Shown: positions 1 through 9,981, counted from the first letter of the stretch. The stretch is 64,000 nucleotides of DNA from Mesorhizobium sp. B2-8-5 (GCF_006440675.2 NZ_CP083951.1:4125501-4189500); one strand, 5' to 3'. A program made the numbers and translations. Notes: generated from the sequence alone by a model not told the origin.

Positions 1-50
1 ACTGACTTTTAATCAGTAGGTCATGGGTTCGAATCCCATCGCGCTCACCA
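1..50 (+). tRNA. tRNA-Lys (UUU), 3' part only
   Basis: The window opens inside a tRNA gene. An anticodon stem ACTGA/TCAGT encloses the loop CTTTTAA with anticodon TTT, followed by a T arm (ATGGG, TTCGAAT, CCCAT), the 3' acceptor strand, discriminator A and an encoded CCA at 48-50. The D arm and 5' acceptor strand lie before the window. The anticodon reads lysine AAA/AAG codons. Confidence 0.9.
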
Positions 51-211
51 AAATTTTTAACACCCAAATAGATGCGAGATCCGACCCACGGGCGCTTCCA
101 TGTCCGGGGCGATCGAAGCAGCACATTTGTCTGCGTCTCCGGCAATCGGAACAAAAACTTGCGCGCGGCTGTTTCCCTGTTGAAGGGACCGCAATCTGGG
201 ATGCGGATACA

Positions 212-418
212 GTGGACGTACTGAACTTGGAACTGGCCAGGGCCAGGCTGCGCGTCAAGCGCGCAGAAACTTCGCTCAATCATGCAAAAGAAATGCTGGA
301 TGAAGAATGTGGCGTCGGGATCAATCTCGCGCTGTGCGACCGCATAAGGTCGGAGAAGAAGCGAGTGGCGGAGGCCAGAAAGCGGCTGATGAAGATCGCT
401 TCGACCGCCTCAGCGTAA
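212..418 (+). CDS. small hypothetical coiled-coil protein
   Basis: An open frame runs from the tRNA 3' end to a TAA at 416-418. The part that looks like protein starts near a GTG at 212 and gives about 68 residues of charged, helix-forming sequence rich in Arg, Lys, Glu and Ala, with leucines spaced as in a short coiled coil. Residues upstream of 212 in the same frame are translated tRNA and low-quality sequence, so an earlier start is unlikely, although the true start is not certain and no clear ribosome binding site is seen. No family is recognised and no function is proposed. Confidence 0.4.
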   Translation: MDVLNLELARARLRVKRAETSLNHAKEMLDEECGVGINLALCDRIRSEKKRVAEARKRLMKIASTASA

Positions 419-510
419 CGGGGTGACTTGCCCGAAGGCAAGAGAGATCCTGCCGCGTTGCCTTGTCCCTGGATGTGGTTAAACTCGGCGCCTCCGAGGG
501 AGGCTCCAGG

Positions 511-1656
511 ATGACACTCGACCTTTCGGTAGACGCTGAGGCCCCCAAGGCGACGACACCGCCTGGCAAATATCTTTTTGGTCCGGTCGCCGACTTCCTC
601 ATGCTGGGCGGCAGCGCGTTTCTGATCCTGCCGGTGCTGTTTTTTGTGCCGCGCGCGTATGAAGGCCCGCTGGCCGCGACGATGGTCGTCGTGGCGTATC
701 TGGTGAATTACCCGCACTTCGCCCACTCCTACCAGATTTTCTACCGCAATTTCGGCCGCAAGGCGCGCGGTGAGGGCTACGACAGAAGCCTGCAGCTTCG
801 CTACATTTTTGCCGGCGTCATCGTGCCAGTGGTCATGGCCCTGTTCTTTGCCTATGGCGCGGCGACGTCGAACACGCGGCTGCTCGGCTTCGCGGCCAAC
901 GCGATGTTCTTCTTCGTCGGCTGGCACTACGTCAAGCAAGGCTACGGCATGCTGATGGTCGACGCCGTCCTGAAGCGCAAATTCTTCGACGACCGGGACA
1001 AGAAGGTGCTGCTCGTCAACAGCTATGCGGTGTGGATCCTGGCCTGGCTGCAGACGAATACGGCCGTGACGCAGGGGCAATATTACGGCCTTCAATATTA
1101 CACCTTCGCGGCGCCGTCATGGATCACCGACATTGCCGTGCTGGCGGCCGTCGGATCGACGGCGGCCACGCTTTTCATGCTGGTCAACCGCTGGCGAAGG
1201 AATGGCGGCGGACTGCCTTACAACGGGATCGTGGCCTATGTCGCGTCACTCTATCTCTGGATCCTGATCGCCAGGATTAACCCGCTCTGGCTGCTCGTGG
1301 TGCCGGCGCTTCACTCGCTCCAATATCTGGCCGTGGTGTGGCGCTATCAGACCAATGTCGAGCGTGACGTCTCGGACGCCGCGCGGGATCCGGAGTCGAG
1401 AATACTATCCGCGTTTGGGCCCCGCTATAGATTGCGGGTGCTGGGATTCATCATTGGCGGCGGCGCGCTCGGCTATCTCGGCTTCTGGCTGATTCCCTTC
1501 GTGCTGACCGCCCTGATCCCGTACGACAGCCAGGTCCTCGGTTCCTCGCTGTTCTTCTTCATCGTGCTGATCTTCATCAACGTGCACCACTACTTCCTCG
1601 ACAACGTGATGTGGCGCCGCGGCAATCCGGAAGTGTCTAAATACCTATTCCGGTAA
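511..1656 (+). CDS. histidine-rich multi-pass membrane protein, unknown function
   Basis: A 381-residue integral membrane protein with roughly eight to nine hydrophobic segments. The ATG at 511 is preferred over an upstream in-frame start at 463 because a GAGGGAGG ribosome binding site lies just before it. Histidines sit at membrane edges in otherwise conserved-looking motifs: NYPHFAHSY (His69, His72), GWHYVKQGYG (His139), PALHSLQY (His268) and FINVHHYFLDNVMW (His359, His360). Such a spread of His clusters is typical of membrane metalloenzymes such as desaturase- or hydroxylase-like di-iron proteins, but I cannot place it in a named family. It converges on dprA with 19 bp between stop codons and has no operon partner. 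Confidence 0.75.
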   Translation: MTLDLSVDAEAPKATTPPGKYLFGPVADFLMLGGSAFLILPVLFFVPRAYEGPLAATMVVVAYLVNYPHFAHSYQIFYRNFGRKARGEGYDRSLQLRYIFAGVIVPVVMALFFAYGAATSNTRLLGFAANAMFFFVGWHYVKQGYGMLMVDAVLKRKFFDDRDKKVLLVNSYAVWILAWLQTNTAVTQGQYYGLQYYTFAAPSWITDIAVLAAVGSTAATLFMLVNRWRRNGGGLPYNGIVAYVASLYLWILIARINPLWLLVVPALHSLQYLAVVWRYQTNVERDVSDAARDPESRILSAFGPRYRLRVLGFIIGGGALGYLGFWLIPFVLTALIPYDSQVLGSSLFFFIVLIFINVHHYFLDNVMWRRGNPEVSKYLFR

Positions 1657-1675
1657 AGTTGTGGCAGTCCGCGGA

Positions 1676-2803
1676 TCACGCGATCAGCGACACATTTCCG
1701 CCGGCGTGGCGCTCGAGCCGTCCCGCCAGGTCGAGTTCAAGAAGCACCATGGCGATCTGCGCGGCGCTTAATCCCGTGTGGCGGATGATCTCGTCTATGC
1801 CCGTCGGCGTGGGCCCAAGCGCTTCCAGCACATCGGCGCGGTCGCTTTCGCCGGGCGGCGGCATGGCGGATATGTCGGGCGCCTCGGCAATTGGAGCGGT
1901 TCTTGGAGCCCGGGTGCCGGCAAGCGGCGCCAGCGCGCCGAGCACATCGGCGGCCTCGGTGACGAGCGTGACGCCGTCCTTGAGCAGCGCGTTGCAGCCG
2001 GCGGCGCGCGGATCGAGCGGCGAGCCCGGCACGGCGAAGACCAGCCGGCCCATTTCATTGGCGAGGCGGGCGCTGATCAGCGAGCCGGAGCGCTGCGCGG
2101 CCTCGACCACCACAAGTCCAAGCGCCATGCCGGCGACCAGGCGGTTGCGGCGCGGGAAATCCTGGGCGCGCGGCTGCCAGGCGAAGGGCATTTCCGAAAC
2201 GATGGCGCCGCCGCGATCGGCGATCTCGTCGCACAGGCCGGCATTTTCGGGCGGGTAGGGGACATCGAGCCCGCCGGCCAGCACGCCGATGGTGCCGGTC
2301 GAAACGCTGCCCTTGTGTGCGGCCGTGTCGATGCCGCGCGCCAGACCGGAAACGATGGCGTAGCCTTCGCGGCCGAGATCGGCTGCCAGCATGCGCGCCA
2401 TCTTGATGCCGGCCAGCGAGGCATTTCGGGCGCCGACAATCGCCACCGCCGGCAGGCGGAAGACCGCGCCTTCGCCTTTCACCGCCAGCAGCGGCGGCGG
2501 ATTGTCGAGGGTCTTCAGCAAGGGCGGATAATCGGCCTCGCCAATGCCGACGAAGCGGGCGCCGGCGCGCCGGGCGGCGTCCAGTTCGGCTTCGGCCTCG
2601 GCGACGGAAGGGATGCGAACGATACGATTGGCGCCGCCGGAGATCATCAGCTCGGGCAGCATTTCAAGCGCGGCTTCGGCCGAGCCGAAGCGGTTGATCA
2701 ACTCGCGAAACGAGGCCGGGCCGACATTGGGCGTGCGGATCAGGCGAAGCCAGGCAAGCCGCTGCCGGTCGCTGAGGCGCGGGCCGGCGGCCGGCGCGCT
2801 CAT
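1676..2803 (-). CDS. dprA: DNA processing protein DprA (Smf)
   Basis: DprA loads RecA onto incoming single-stranded DNA during transformation. The 375-residue protein has an N-terminal helix-hairpin-helix-like SAM region (about 10-75), the Rossmann-like DprA core with [32 protein letters not shown] and QRSGSLISA motifs (about 105-305), and a C-terminal winged-helix region with the [10 protein letters not shown] segment. Its ATG overlaps the plsY stop by 4 bp, so the two are translationally coupled. Length and motifs are normal. DprA is widespread in bacteria with no known competence, so presence alone does not show natural transformation here. Confidence 0.95.
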   Translation of the reverse strand: MSAPAAGPRLSDRQRLAWLRLIRTPNVGPASFRELINRFGSAEAALEMLPELMISGGANRIVRIPSVAEAEAELDAARRAGARFVGIGEADYPPLLKTLDNPPPLLAVKGEGAVFRLPAVAIVGARNASLAGIKMARMLAADLGREGYAIVSGLARGIDTAAHKGSVSTGTIGVLAGGLDVPYPPENAGLCDEIADRGGAIVSEMPFAWQPRAQDFPRRNRLVAGMALGLVVVEAAQRSGSLISARLANEMGRLVFAVPGSPLDPRAAGCNALLKDGVTLVTEAADVLGALAPLAGTRAPRTAPIAEAPDISAMPPPGESDRADVLEALGPTPTGIDEIIRHTGLSAAQIAMVLLELDLAGRLERHAGGNVSLIA

Positions 2804-3381
2804 CCCTTCGCCCCGATCTTGCCTTCGGTGCCGGCCAGCAGCCGCGAGATGTTGGCATGATGCTTGACGATGACGATCAGGCTCATCACGGCGAACAGGC
2901 CGGCGATCTGCGGCGTGCTTATGAAATAGAGCGCGATCGGCACAATGACCGCCGCCGACAGCGCCGCCAGCGAGGAATAGCGGAACAGGAAGGCCATTGC
3001 GAGCCAGACGACGGCGAAGACCAGCATGCCTTGCCAGGCAAGGCCTAGCAGCACGCCCAGATAGGTGGCGACGCCCTTGCCGCCCCTGAAGCCGAGCCAG
3101 ACCGGGAAGAGATGGCCGAGGAAAGCGCCGAAGCCGGCCAACAGGCCGAAGTCCGGCGAAAAATGCCCGGCGACCAGCACCGCGGCCGTGCCTTTCAGCG
3201 CATCGAGCAGCAGCGTGGCGGCAGCGAGCCCTTTATTGCCCGTCCTCAGCACATTGGTCGCGCCGATATTGCCGGAGCCGATCTTGCGAACGTCGCCGAG
3301 CCCGGCCGCGCGGGTGATCAGGAGCCCGAACGGGATCGAGCCGAGCAGATAGCCGAAGACGAGCGCGACTGCGTAACCCAT
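2800..3381 (-). CDS. plsY: acyl-phosphate glycerol-3-phosphate acyltransferase PlsY
   Basis: PlsY transfers the acyl chain from acyl-phosphate to glycerol 3-phosphate, the first step of membrane phospholipid synthesis. The 193-residue inner-membrane protein shows the family motifs in order: [22 protein letters not shown] (phosphate-binding), [18 protein letters not shown], and [17 protein letters not shown] near the C-terminus, separated by about five to seven membrane spans. It precedes dprA with a 4 bp overlap and follows the pyrBC' pair with a gap of about 190 bp, giving the pyrB-pyrC'-plsY-dprA order familiar from rhizobia. Confidence 0.96.
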   Translation of the reverse strand: MGYAVALVFGYLLGSIPFGLLITRAAGLGDVRKIGSGNIGATNVLRTGNKGLAAATLLLDALKGTAAVLVAGHFSPDFGLLAGFGAFLGHLFPVWLGFRGGKGVATYLGVLLGLAWQGMLVFAVVWLAMAFLFRYSSLAALSAAVIVPIALYFISTPQIAGLFAVMSLIVIVKHHANISRLLAGTEGKIGAKG

Positions 3382-3569
3382 TGTTTCCCCCTTATTTCCT
3401 GTTGCTCCGGCCGCTCGCTCCAGGATTGAGATACTGTGCGTTATGCAACCATTGTTTGCAAGAGCTAGCTCTGCTCAGGCATCAGTTGGTCATAATGGTA
3501 GAGTCGGGAGGGTTCGCCAAGCAACTCTGTGCAGGGGCAGGCCAGACAGGGCTCAAAGCGGTGGGTGGT

Positions 3570-4856
3570 CTATGCGGAAAACACCGTGCGTCCCGCAACC
3601 ATCGTCTGCAAGACCTTGCCCTGCAGGCGCGCGCCTTCGAAACAGGTGTTCTTCGAGCGCGAGCGCAGACCGCTTTCGCTGACGATCCACGGCTCGTCGA
3701 CGTCGACAAGTACGAGATCGGCCGGCGCGCCCGGCTTCAGCGTGCCGCCCGGCAGGCCGAACAGTCTTGCCGGCGCAGTGGACAGCGTCTCGATCAGCCT
3801 CAGCAACGGCACGTCGGCATAGTGGTAGAGCCGAAGTGCTACGCCAAGCAGCGTCTCCAGCCCGATGGCGCCGGCGGCGGCATCGGCAAAGGGCAGGCGC
3901 TTGGTGTCGACGTCCTGAGGGTCGTGCGAGGAGACGATGATGTCGATCGTGCCGTCCTTGATCGCCTCGATCATCGCCAACCGGTCGTCCTCGGCGCGCA
4001 AGGGCGGGGTCAGCCGGAAGAAGGTGCGGTATTCGCCGACGTCGTTCTCGTTGAGCGACAGGTTGTGGATGGCGACGCCGGCCGTGACATTGGCGCCGTC
4101 GGTCTTGGCCCTGTTCACCGCGCCGGCCGCCATCGCCGACGAGATCTTGGCGGCGTGGTAGGCGCCACCGGTCAACCGGGCCAGTGCCAGGTCGCGTTCA
4201 AGAGGAATGAGCTCGGCCTCGCGCGGGACGCCAGAGAGGCCAAGCCAGCTTGCGTAGAGCCCCTCGTTCATCACACCGGACGAGGCGAGGTCGGCATCCT
4301 GGGTTTCATGCGCGATCACACCGCCGAAATCGCGGGCGTAGGTGAGCGCGCGGCGCATCACCAGCGCATTGGCGATCGTGTGGCGGCCGTCGGTGTAGGC
4401 AACGGCGCCGGCTGCGCGCAGCAGGCCGAATTCGGTCATTTCGCGGCCTTCGAGGCCCTTGGTGATCGCGGCCGCCGGAAAGATGTTGACGCTTGCGGTG
4501 TCGCGTGCCGTGCGCAGCACGAATTCGACCAGCGCCACATTGTCGATCACTGGATCGGTGTCCGGCATCATGACGATGGAGGTGACGCCGCCCGCCGCCG
4601 CCGCCACGCTTGCCGAGGCGATGGTTTCGCGATGTTCGCCGCCTGGTTCGCCGATAAAGACGCGCGCGTCGACAAGGCCCGGAATGATCGTCTTGCCGGC
4701 GCAGTCGACGACGGCGGCGCCTTCCGGCACGCCTTGGTTCAGTGCCGCCTTTCCGGCCGCGACGATTCTGCGGCCGTCAACGATAACGCTGCCGATCTCG
4801 TCGACGCCGCGCGACGGGTCGACAATATGCGCCTTGCTGAAGACGGTCACGCTCAT
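3570..4856 (-). CDS. pyrC: dihydroorotase-like protein (PyrC'), predicted non-catalytic
   Basis: The 428-residue amidohydrolase-fold protein is a type I dihydroorotase homologue by length and alignment, coupled to pyrB by a 4 bp overlap. Dihydroorotase closes carbamoyl aspartate to dihydroorotate. The active-site residues are missing: the normal DxHxHxREPG motif reads [10 protein letters not shown] (residues 63-72), so both zinc-binding histidines and the substrate arginine are lost, and the TDHAPH motif reads SSHDPQ, so the catalytic aspartate is a serine. One metal-ligand histidine (AHETQD) remains. The known parallel is the inactive PyrC' of Pseudomonas, which supports assembly of aspartate carbamoyltransferase. 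I infer the same role; a separate active dihydroorotase should exist elsewhere in the genome. Confidence 0.9.
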   Translation of the reverse strand: MSVTVFSKAHIVDPSRGVDEIGSVIVDGRRIVAAGKAALNQGVPEGAAVVDCAGKTIIPGLVDARVFIGEPGGEHRETIASASVAAAAGGVTSIVMMPDTDPVIDNVALVEFVLRTARDTASVNIFPAAAITKGLEGREMTEFGLLRAAGAVAYTDGRHTIANALVMRRALTYARDFGGVIAHETQDADLASSGVMNEGLYASWLGLSGVPREAELIPLERDLALARLTGGAYHAAKISSAMAAGAVNRAKTDGANVTAGVAIHNLSLNENDVGEYRTFFRLTPPLRAEDDRLAMIEAIKDGTIDIIVSSHDPQDVDTKRLPFADAAAGAIGLETLLGVALRLYHYADVPLLRLIETLSTAPARLFGLPGGTLKPGAPADLVLVDVDEPWIVSESGLRSRSKNTCFEGARLQGKVLQTMVAGRTVFSA

Positions 4857-5818
4857 GCGCCGCGCCCCTCATGGTTGCGGCGCGGGTCGAGCAGAGCTTC
4901 CATGACCGCCATGCGTACGGCGACCCCCATCTCCACCTGTTCCTGGATGACGCTTTGCGGCCCGTCGGCGATTTCGGAGGCGATTTCCACGCCACGGTTC
5001 ATCGGACCGGGATGCATGACCAGCGCATCGTCCTTGGCGGTCTTCAGCTTTTCGGCATCCAGGCCGAAATAGTGGAAATATTCGCGGATCGACGGCACGA
5101 ACGCGCCTTCCATGCGCTCGCGCTGCAGGCGCAGCATCATGACGACGTCGGCATCCTTCAAGCCCTCGGCCATTGAGCGTGCGACGATCACGCCCATCCT
5201 GTCGATGCCGGACGGCAGCAATGTCGAGGGCGCGACGACGCGCACCTGCGCGCCAAGCGCGTTCAAAAGCATGATGTTGGAGCGGGCGACGCGCGAATGC
5301 AGGATGTCGCCGCAGATCGCCACAATCAGCTTCGACAGCGGCCCCTTGGCGCGGCGGATGGTCAGCGCATCAAGCAGCGCCTGCGTCGGGTGCTCGTGCG
5401 CGCCGTCGCCGGCATTGACCACCGAGCAGCCGACCTTCTGCGCCAGGAGCGCCGCTGCCCCGGCCGACTGGTGGCGGATGATGAGGATGTCCGGCCGCAT
5501 GGCGTTGAGGGTCATCGCCGTATCGATCAGCGTCTCGCCCTTCTTCACCGAAGAGCTTGCCACCGACATGTTCATGACGTCGGCGCCAAGCCTTTTCCCG
5601 GCCAGTTCGAAGGACGATTGCGTGCGGGTCGACGCCTCATAGAACAGGTTGATCTGGGTTCGGCCGCGCAGCGTCGAGGTCTTCTTTTCCGATTGCCGCG
5701 AGATCGCCACGGCCTGGTCCGCCCGATCGAGCAGCAGCTCGATATCGGCGGGGGAAAGATCGCGGATGCCTAGAAGATGGCGGTGGGGAAAGAGCGGCAG
5801 GGACGAAGCGTCGGTCAT
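4853..5818 (-). CDS. pyrB: aspartate carbamoyltransferase catalytic subunit
   Basis: PyrB joins carbamoyl phosphate and aspartate to give N-carbamoyl aspartate, the committed step of pyrimidine synthesis. The 321-residue protein has the carbamoyl-phosphate motif STRTQSSFE, the [14 protein letters not shown] motif (the region of HPTQ), a Rossmann-like second domain and the HPGPMNRG motif near the C-terminus. It starts the minus-strand run and overlaps the dead PyrC' downstream by 4 bp. No regulatory pyrI gene is next to it, which fits the PyrB-PyrC' dodecamer type of enzyme. Confidence 0.97.
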   Translation of the reverse strand: MTDASSLPLFPHRHLLGIRDLSPADIELLLDRADQAVAISRQSEKKTSTLRGRTQINLFYEASTRTQSSFELAGKRLGADVMNMSVASSSVKKGETLIDTAMTLNAMRPDILIIRHQSAGAAALLAQKVGCSVVNAGDGAHEHPTQALLDALTIRRAKGPLSKLIVAICGDILHSRVARSNIMLLNALGAQVRVVAPSTLLPSGIDRMGVIVARSMAEGLKDADVVMMLRLQRERMEGAFVPSIREYFHYFGLDAEKLKTAKDDALVMHPGPMNRGVEIASEIADGPQSVIQEQVEMGVAVRMAVMEALLDPRRNHEGRGA

Positions 5819-6001
5819 CTCAAGGCGCTGCTATAGGGTGCGGTCCGGCCTGCCGCAAGCGCCAGCTTTGGATTGCGAGCGTTCTCCCCGGTATTTTCGT
5901 CGCGCGCCTTGGATGGCTTGGGCTATAAGGCCCAGTGGCTTCGGATTCGCGACCGCGGCCTTGAAAATGATAGGACCTCCCTGCCAAACGAAGGATTGGG
6001 C

Positions 6002-7630
6002 TTGACCGACGAGGTGATTAACCAGCCGCCGCCGTTGACGGGCGGCAACGCATGGCGGGGCGATCCGTTGCTCATCCAGCTTGCCGAGCGTTTTTCCGAC
6101 CCCGTGCGCAAGGATCTCGACGGGCTTGGCCGGTTCGTCATGACGCAGGAGGCGCAGGAGCTCGCCCGCCTCGCCAACACCGACACGCCGAAATTGCGGA
6201 CGCATGACCGCCAGGGCCGCCGCCTCGACCTGGTCGAATACCATCCGGCCTATCACGCCTTGATGCGCCGCTCGGTCGCCGGCGGGCTGCATTCTTCCGT
6301 GTGGGAAAACGGCGATGCCGAGATCGGCCGTCGCCATCAGGTGAGGGCGGCGCGCTTTTATCTGACCGCCGAGCTCGAGACCGGGCATCTTTGTCCCATC
6401 ACCATGACCAGCGCCTCGCTGGCGGCCTTGATGGCAAGCCCGAAGCTTTTCCGCGAATGGGCGCCGCGCGTGACGACGCGCAAATATGACCAGACACAGA
6501 AGCCTCCGGTGCAAAAGACCGGACTGACGCTCGGCATGGGCATGACCGAGAAGCAGGGCGGCACCGACGTGCGCGCCAACACCACGAGGGCGGAGCGCAC
6601 GGGAAGCGGGTTCTACCGGTTGACCGGCCACAAATGGTTCATGTCGGCGCCGATGTCGGATGCCTTCCTGGTGCTCGGTCAGGCGCCGGAGGGACTGTCC
6701 TGCTTCCTCGTGCCGCGCATCCTGGGCGACGGCTCCGGCAACGGCTTCCGCTTCCAGCGTCTGAAGGACAAGCTCGGCAACCGCTCGAACGCCTCGTCGG
6801 AGGTGGAGTTCGTCAACGCGATCGGCGAGATGGTCGGCGACCCAGGCGCCGGCGTGAAGACGATCATGGACATGGTGACGCTGACCAGGCTCGACTGCGC
6901 TGTCGCTTCGTCGGCGCTGATGCGGGCGGGCCTCGCCGAGGCCGTCCATCACACGCGTCATCGCCAGGTATTCGGCTCCAGCCTGATCGACCAGCCGCTG
7001 ATGCAGCGGGTTCTGGCCGACATGGCGCTCGATGTCGCCGCGGCCACGGCGCTGTCGTTCCGGCTGGCGCGCTCTTTCGACGAGGCGGCAAGCGATCGCG
7101 GCGAGGCGGCCTTTGCCCGCGCCATGACGCCTGTCGTCAAATACTGGGTCTGCAAGATCGCGCCGCAGCTGCTTTACGAGGCGATGGAATGCCTTGGCGG
7201 CAACGGCTATGTCGAGGAAGCGCCGCTTGCCCGCTACTACCGGGAGGCGCCGGTCAACGCGATCTGGGAGGGCTCGGGCAATGTCATGGCGCTCGACGTG
7301 CTGCGCGTGCTTGGCCGCGCGCCCGGCCTGTTCGAGGAGGTGCTAATCGGCATCGACCGCGATCTCGGCACCGGCGGGCGCGGCACCATCGGCGTGCTGA
7401 AAGCCGCCATGCAGGTCGCCGCGACCGACCAAGGCTCGGCGCGGCTGCTCACCGAACAGCTGGCGCTTTCGGCCGCCGCGGCGGAGCTTCGCAGGCTGGG
7501 GGCAGGGCGAATCGCCGACGCCTTCGTCGAAACCCGGCTCGGCGGCCAGTGGCGCACCACCTACGGCATGCTCGATTCGCGCCACGACGCGCGCATGATC
7601 ATCGACACGCTTTATCCGCCGGTGACCTGA
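6002..7630 (+). CDS. aidB: AidB-like acyl-CoA dehydrogenase family flavoprotein
   Basis: The protein belongs to the AidB branch of the acyl-CoA dehydrogenase family, FAD proteins linked in E. coli to the response to alkylating agents and able to bind DNA. Motifs seen include GMTEKQGGTDVRAN, GHKWFMSAPMSDAF, ECLGGNGYVEE and AIWEGSGNVMALDVLR. The TTG at 6002 was chosen because it follows AAGGA by 6 bases and gives 542 residues, close to the 541 of E. coli AidB; the frame stays open to 5873. It is divergent from pyrB. There is no ada or alkB neighbour, so an alkylation role is inferred only from the family. Confidence 0.88.
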   Translation: MTDEVINQPPPLTGGNAWRGDPLLIQLAERFSDPVRKDLDGLGRFVMTQEAQELARLANTDTPKLRTHDRQGRRLDLVEYHPAYHALMRRSVAGGLHSSVWENGDAEIGRRHQVRAARFYLTAELETGHLCPITMTSASLAALMASPKLFREWAPRVTTRKYDQTQKPPVQKTGLTLGMGMTEKQGGTDVRANTTRAERTGSGFYRLTGHKWFMSAPMSDAFLVLGQAPEGLSCFLVPRILGDGSGNGFRFQRLKDKLGNRSNASSEVEFVNAIGEMVGDPGAGVKTIMDMVTLTRLDCAVASSALMRAGLAEAVHHTRHRQVFGSSLIDQPLMQRVLADMALDVAAATALSFRLARSFDEAASDRGEAAFARAMTPVVKYWVCKIAPQLLYEAMECLGGNGYVEEAPLARYYREAPVNAIWEGSGNVMALDVLRVLGRAPGLFEEVLIGIDRDLGTGGRGTIGVLKAAMQVAATDQGSARLLTEQLALSAAAAELRRLGAGRIADAFVETRLGGQWRTTYGMLDSRHDARMIIDTLYPPVT

Positions 7631-7635
7631 TCCGG

Positions 7636-7659
7636 CTTTTCGGCATCATGCCCCAAAAG
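7636..7659 (+). terminator. hairpin 5 bp after the aidB stop
   Basis: CTTTT-C-GGCAT-C-ATGCC-CC-AAAAG forms a stem of about ten pairs with small bulges. There is no T tract, so it may be a weak terminator or a worn copy of a rhizobial palindromic repeat; the core GGCATCATGCC resembles one arm of the repeat at 26972. Confidence 0.4.
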
Positions 7660-7797
7660 CGGATTGCCGATCTGTGGATAGCTGTTAACCTTAACAAATG
7701 GTTTCCGTTGCGGCGAACCGTTGCAAAGCCCAATCTCCGCTTGCTGGAGTAGGGAACGGTTAACCATGACCCCCCGAGCTCCGCCAGCGGGAAGCGT

Positions 7798-8355
7798 ATG
7801 CGGCACGTGTTGAGCTCAGTTCTGGCCTTGCATTGGGCGGTGGTTTTCGCCCTGCTTGCCTATATCTGCATAGACGGCAGCCGCGGCATAGCGGCGGCGC
7901 TTGGCGTGCTCGGCCTCTCAGTCCAGGGGAACCGCTTTCCGCAGTTTGAAAATGCCGTCGTGGTCGCGCCGCTTTCGGTCGCGCTGTTGACCGTCGCGGT
8001 GCTGTTCTGCTGGACCTTCGTCGAAACGCTGCTCAACGCGGCGGCAAGGCCGGACGCGGGCGAGAGCGTGGCGCGGATCGCCTTCATCTCGGCATCTTTC
8101 CTGCTTTCGCTGATCCTCATCGGCGGCGTGGCGCAAGGCGTCGACGGCCTGTTCATGATCGTCGCCATCCAGATGACGGCGCTGCTTGCTTCCTACGTCG
8201 CCGTGCTGGCCGAACGCCGCTCCACCTTCGCCGCAATGAATTTGCCGGAGGGCGATGTTCGTGCCGCCTCGCGCATGGCGATGGGCGCCGCGCACAGCTC
8301 GCTCCTTTCCCGCATATCCGGCCGTCCGGAACGCAAGCCAGGAGGCAGCCGCTGA
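7798..8355 (+). CDS. hypothetical membrane protein
   Basis: A 185-residue protein with about four hydrophobic spans (near residues 5-25, 55-75, 95-115 and 120-140) and a basic, Arg-rich C-terminal tail. The ATG at 7798 follows a GGGAAG stretch. Its stop codon shares a base with the start of the next gene, so the two are translationally coupled and probably work together. No family motif is recognised; an inner-membrane location is the only inference. Confidence 0.7.
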   Translation: MRHVLSSVLALHWAVVFALLAYICIDGSRGIAAALGVLGLSVQGNRFPQFENAVVVAPLSVALLTVAVLFCWTFVETLLNAAARPDAGESVARIAFISASFLLSLILIGGVAQGVDGLFMIVAIQMTALLASYVAVLAERRSTFAAMNLPEGDVRAASRMAMGAAHSSLLSRISGRPERKPGGSR

Positions 8356-8696
8356 TGCGCACGCTGTTCGCACTCTGGGCCGCTCCGATGGCCATCTTCT
8401 GGGGATGGTTCTTCCTGTCGCTCAACGACATGAATTTCGGCTATGTGATGCTGAGCCGCCAGTTGCATGATTTCGTCTTCGAGCTCTATGGCCAGATGCT
8501 GGGCATCGATCCGGCTATTATCCCCGGCATGGTGGCGCGGACCTGCGTTTTCGACTTTTTCCTGCTGATGGGGCTTTGGGCCTTCCGCCGCCGGCGCAAC
8601 ATCGCCGAATGGATCAGGCAGCGCCGGCAGGGCGATATCAGCTCCGATCGGCTCGGCCGAGCGACTGAAGCCGGTCCAACGCTCCCTGCAGAATAA
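8355..8696 (+). CDS. small hypothetical membrane protein
   Basis: A 113-residue protein with two membrane spans (about 5-22 and 58-76) flanking a loop that contains the [19 protein letters not shown] segment, followed by an Arg-rich cytoplasmic tail. It starts on the last base of the preceding gene. Its 3' end overlaps the convergent ruvX gene by 59 bp, so the last 19 codons are shared with ruvX on the other strand. The compact two-span architecture recurs in Rhizobiales hypothetical proteins, but I cannot assign a function. Confidence 0.7.
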   Translation: MRTLFALWAAPMAIFWGWFFLSLNDMNFGYVMLSRQLHDFVFELYGQMLGIDPAIIPGMVARTCVFDFFLLMGLWAFRRRRNIAEWIRQRRQGDISSDRLGRATEAGPTLPAE

Positions 8697-9120
8697 AGGC
8701 GGCGGCCGCCGAATCGATCTTGCCGGCGCGCTTCTTGCGCGAGAAATCCATCTCGATCAGTGTGCGTTCAGCAGCGACCGTCGACAGCCGCTCGTCCCAC
8801 AGCACGAAGGGCAGGTCCGACAGCGGCGCCATGTTGCGGACGAAGGCGCGCGATTTCTGGGCCCGCGGTCCTTCCGAGCCATCCATGTTGACCGGCAGGC
8901 CGAGCACGACGGCGCCGACATTGTCCTTCTCGAACTGAGCGAGCAACTGGGCGGCATCGAGCGAAAACTTCTTGCGCAGGATGACCGGGCGCGGATGGGC
9001 GAAGGACAGCCCGCGATCGGAAACCGCCACGCCGATCGTCTTGTCGCCGAGATCGAGCCCGGCGAGCGTCCTGCCGCCGGCAAGCCGTTCCGGCAGTTCC
9101 TCGATTGAAATAATGCCCAA
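8638..9120 (-). CDS. ruvX: RuvX/YqgF family pre-16S rRNA nuclease
   Basis: RuvX (YqgF) is an RNase H-fold nuclease that matures the 5' end of 16S rRNA and was earlier called a putative Holliday junction resolvase. The core has [19 protein letters not shown] (first acidic residue), [30 protein letters not shown] and [16 protein letters not shown] (last acidic residue). The TTG at 9120 is chosen, giving 160 residues, because AGGAAA lies about six bases upstream; the frame remains open to 9186 and a GTG at residue 14 of that longer form is possible. The 3' end overlaps the gene on the other strand. Confidence 0.92.
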   Translation of the reverse strand: MGIISIEELPERLAGGRTLAGLDLGDKTIGVAVSDRGLSFAHPRPVILRKKFSLDAAQLLAQFEKDNVGAVVLGLPVNMDGSEGPRAQKSRAFVRNMAPLSDLPFVLWDERLSTVAAERTLIEMDFSRKKRAGKIDSAAAAFILQGALDRLQSLGRADRS

Positions 9121-9237
9121 CGGCTTTTCCTGACATCCGGGCGTCACACATTCTTTTGACGGTGAGAAGCGCCGCGCTACTTTCAATTTGCCGGGAGCGT
9201 TCTATCTTCCGGCAACGGAAAAATCGAGGAAGCATTC

Positions 9238-9945
9238 ATGAAACTGACCTGGTACGGACATTCGGCATTCCGCGTCGAGACCAAGGACGCCACCATTCTC
9301 ATCGACCCCTATCTGGTCGGCAACCCGTCCTGGACGGGCGGCTGGGAAGGGCCGGCTGAGGGCGTGACCCATGTGCTCCTGACCCACGGCCACAACGACC
9401 ATGTCAGCGGCGCGGTCGAGGTGTTGAAGAAAAGCGGCGCCATGCTGGTCGCCAATTTCGAGATCTGCATGTATCTCGTCGGCCAGGGCGTCGGCGGCGA
9501 CAAGATCAATCCGGGCAATCTCGGCGGCACGGTCGATTGCGGGCCGTTCACCACCACTTTCGTGCAGGCGTTGCATTCGTCCTCCTTCGGCGGTGAGGGC
9601 GGCACGAACACCTATCTCGGCAATCCGGGCGGGCTTGTCCTGCACTTTCCCGAGGACAAGACGCTCTACCACATGGGCGACACCGACATCTTCTCCGACA
9701 TGGGGCTGATCAACGAGCTGCACGAGCCGAAGATCGGCATCGTACCGATCGGTGACCGCTTTACCATGGGCGGTGCGGTGGCGGCGCTTGCCTGCCGCCG
9801 CTTCTTCGGCTTCGACACAGTCGTTCCCTGCCATTTCGGCACTTTCTCGATGATCGATCAGACCGCCGACAAGTTCGTCACCGGCATGGAAGGGTCGGGC
9901 GTCAAGGTAGCGTTGCCGGAAATAGGCAAGGCGGTCACGATCTAG
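9238..9945 (+). CDS. UPF0173 metal-dependent hydrolase
   Basis: A 235-residue metallo-beta-lactamase-fold protein of the UPF0173 family. It shows [11 protein letters not shown] at the N-terminus, the metal-binding [11 protein letters not shown] motif (HxHxDH), [10 protein letters not shown] and CHFGTF, all in the usual order and at the usual length. The substrate is not known for the family. The gene is divergent from ruvX with about 117 bp between starts and is followed by a broken gene. Confidence 0.9.
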   Translation: MKLTWYGHSAFRVETKDATILIDPYLVGNPSWTGGWEGPAEGVTHVLLTHGHNDHVSGAVEVLKKSGAMLVANFEICMYLVGQGVGGDKINPGNLGGTVDCGPFTTTFVQALHSSSFGGEGGTNTYLGNPGGLVLHFPEDKTLYHMGDTDIFSDMGLINELHEPKIGIVPIGDRFTMGGAVAALACRRFFGFDTVVPCHFGTFSMIDQTADKFVTGMEGSGVKVALPEIGKAVTI

Positions 9946-9981
9946 GTTTCTCCGTCAGGAATCTGGAATAAAATCATAGCC

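Noticed and set aside
1676..3381. Mobile element around dprA
   Set aside because: No transposase, integrase or terminal repeats were found in the region; DprA is a housekeeping-type gene.
3381..5072. 563-codon open frame on the plus strand
   Set aside because: It lies antisense to the pyrC' and pyrB genes, has a composition rich in Arg, Gly and His typical of shadow frames in GC-rich DNA, and resembles no protein.
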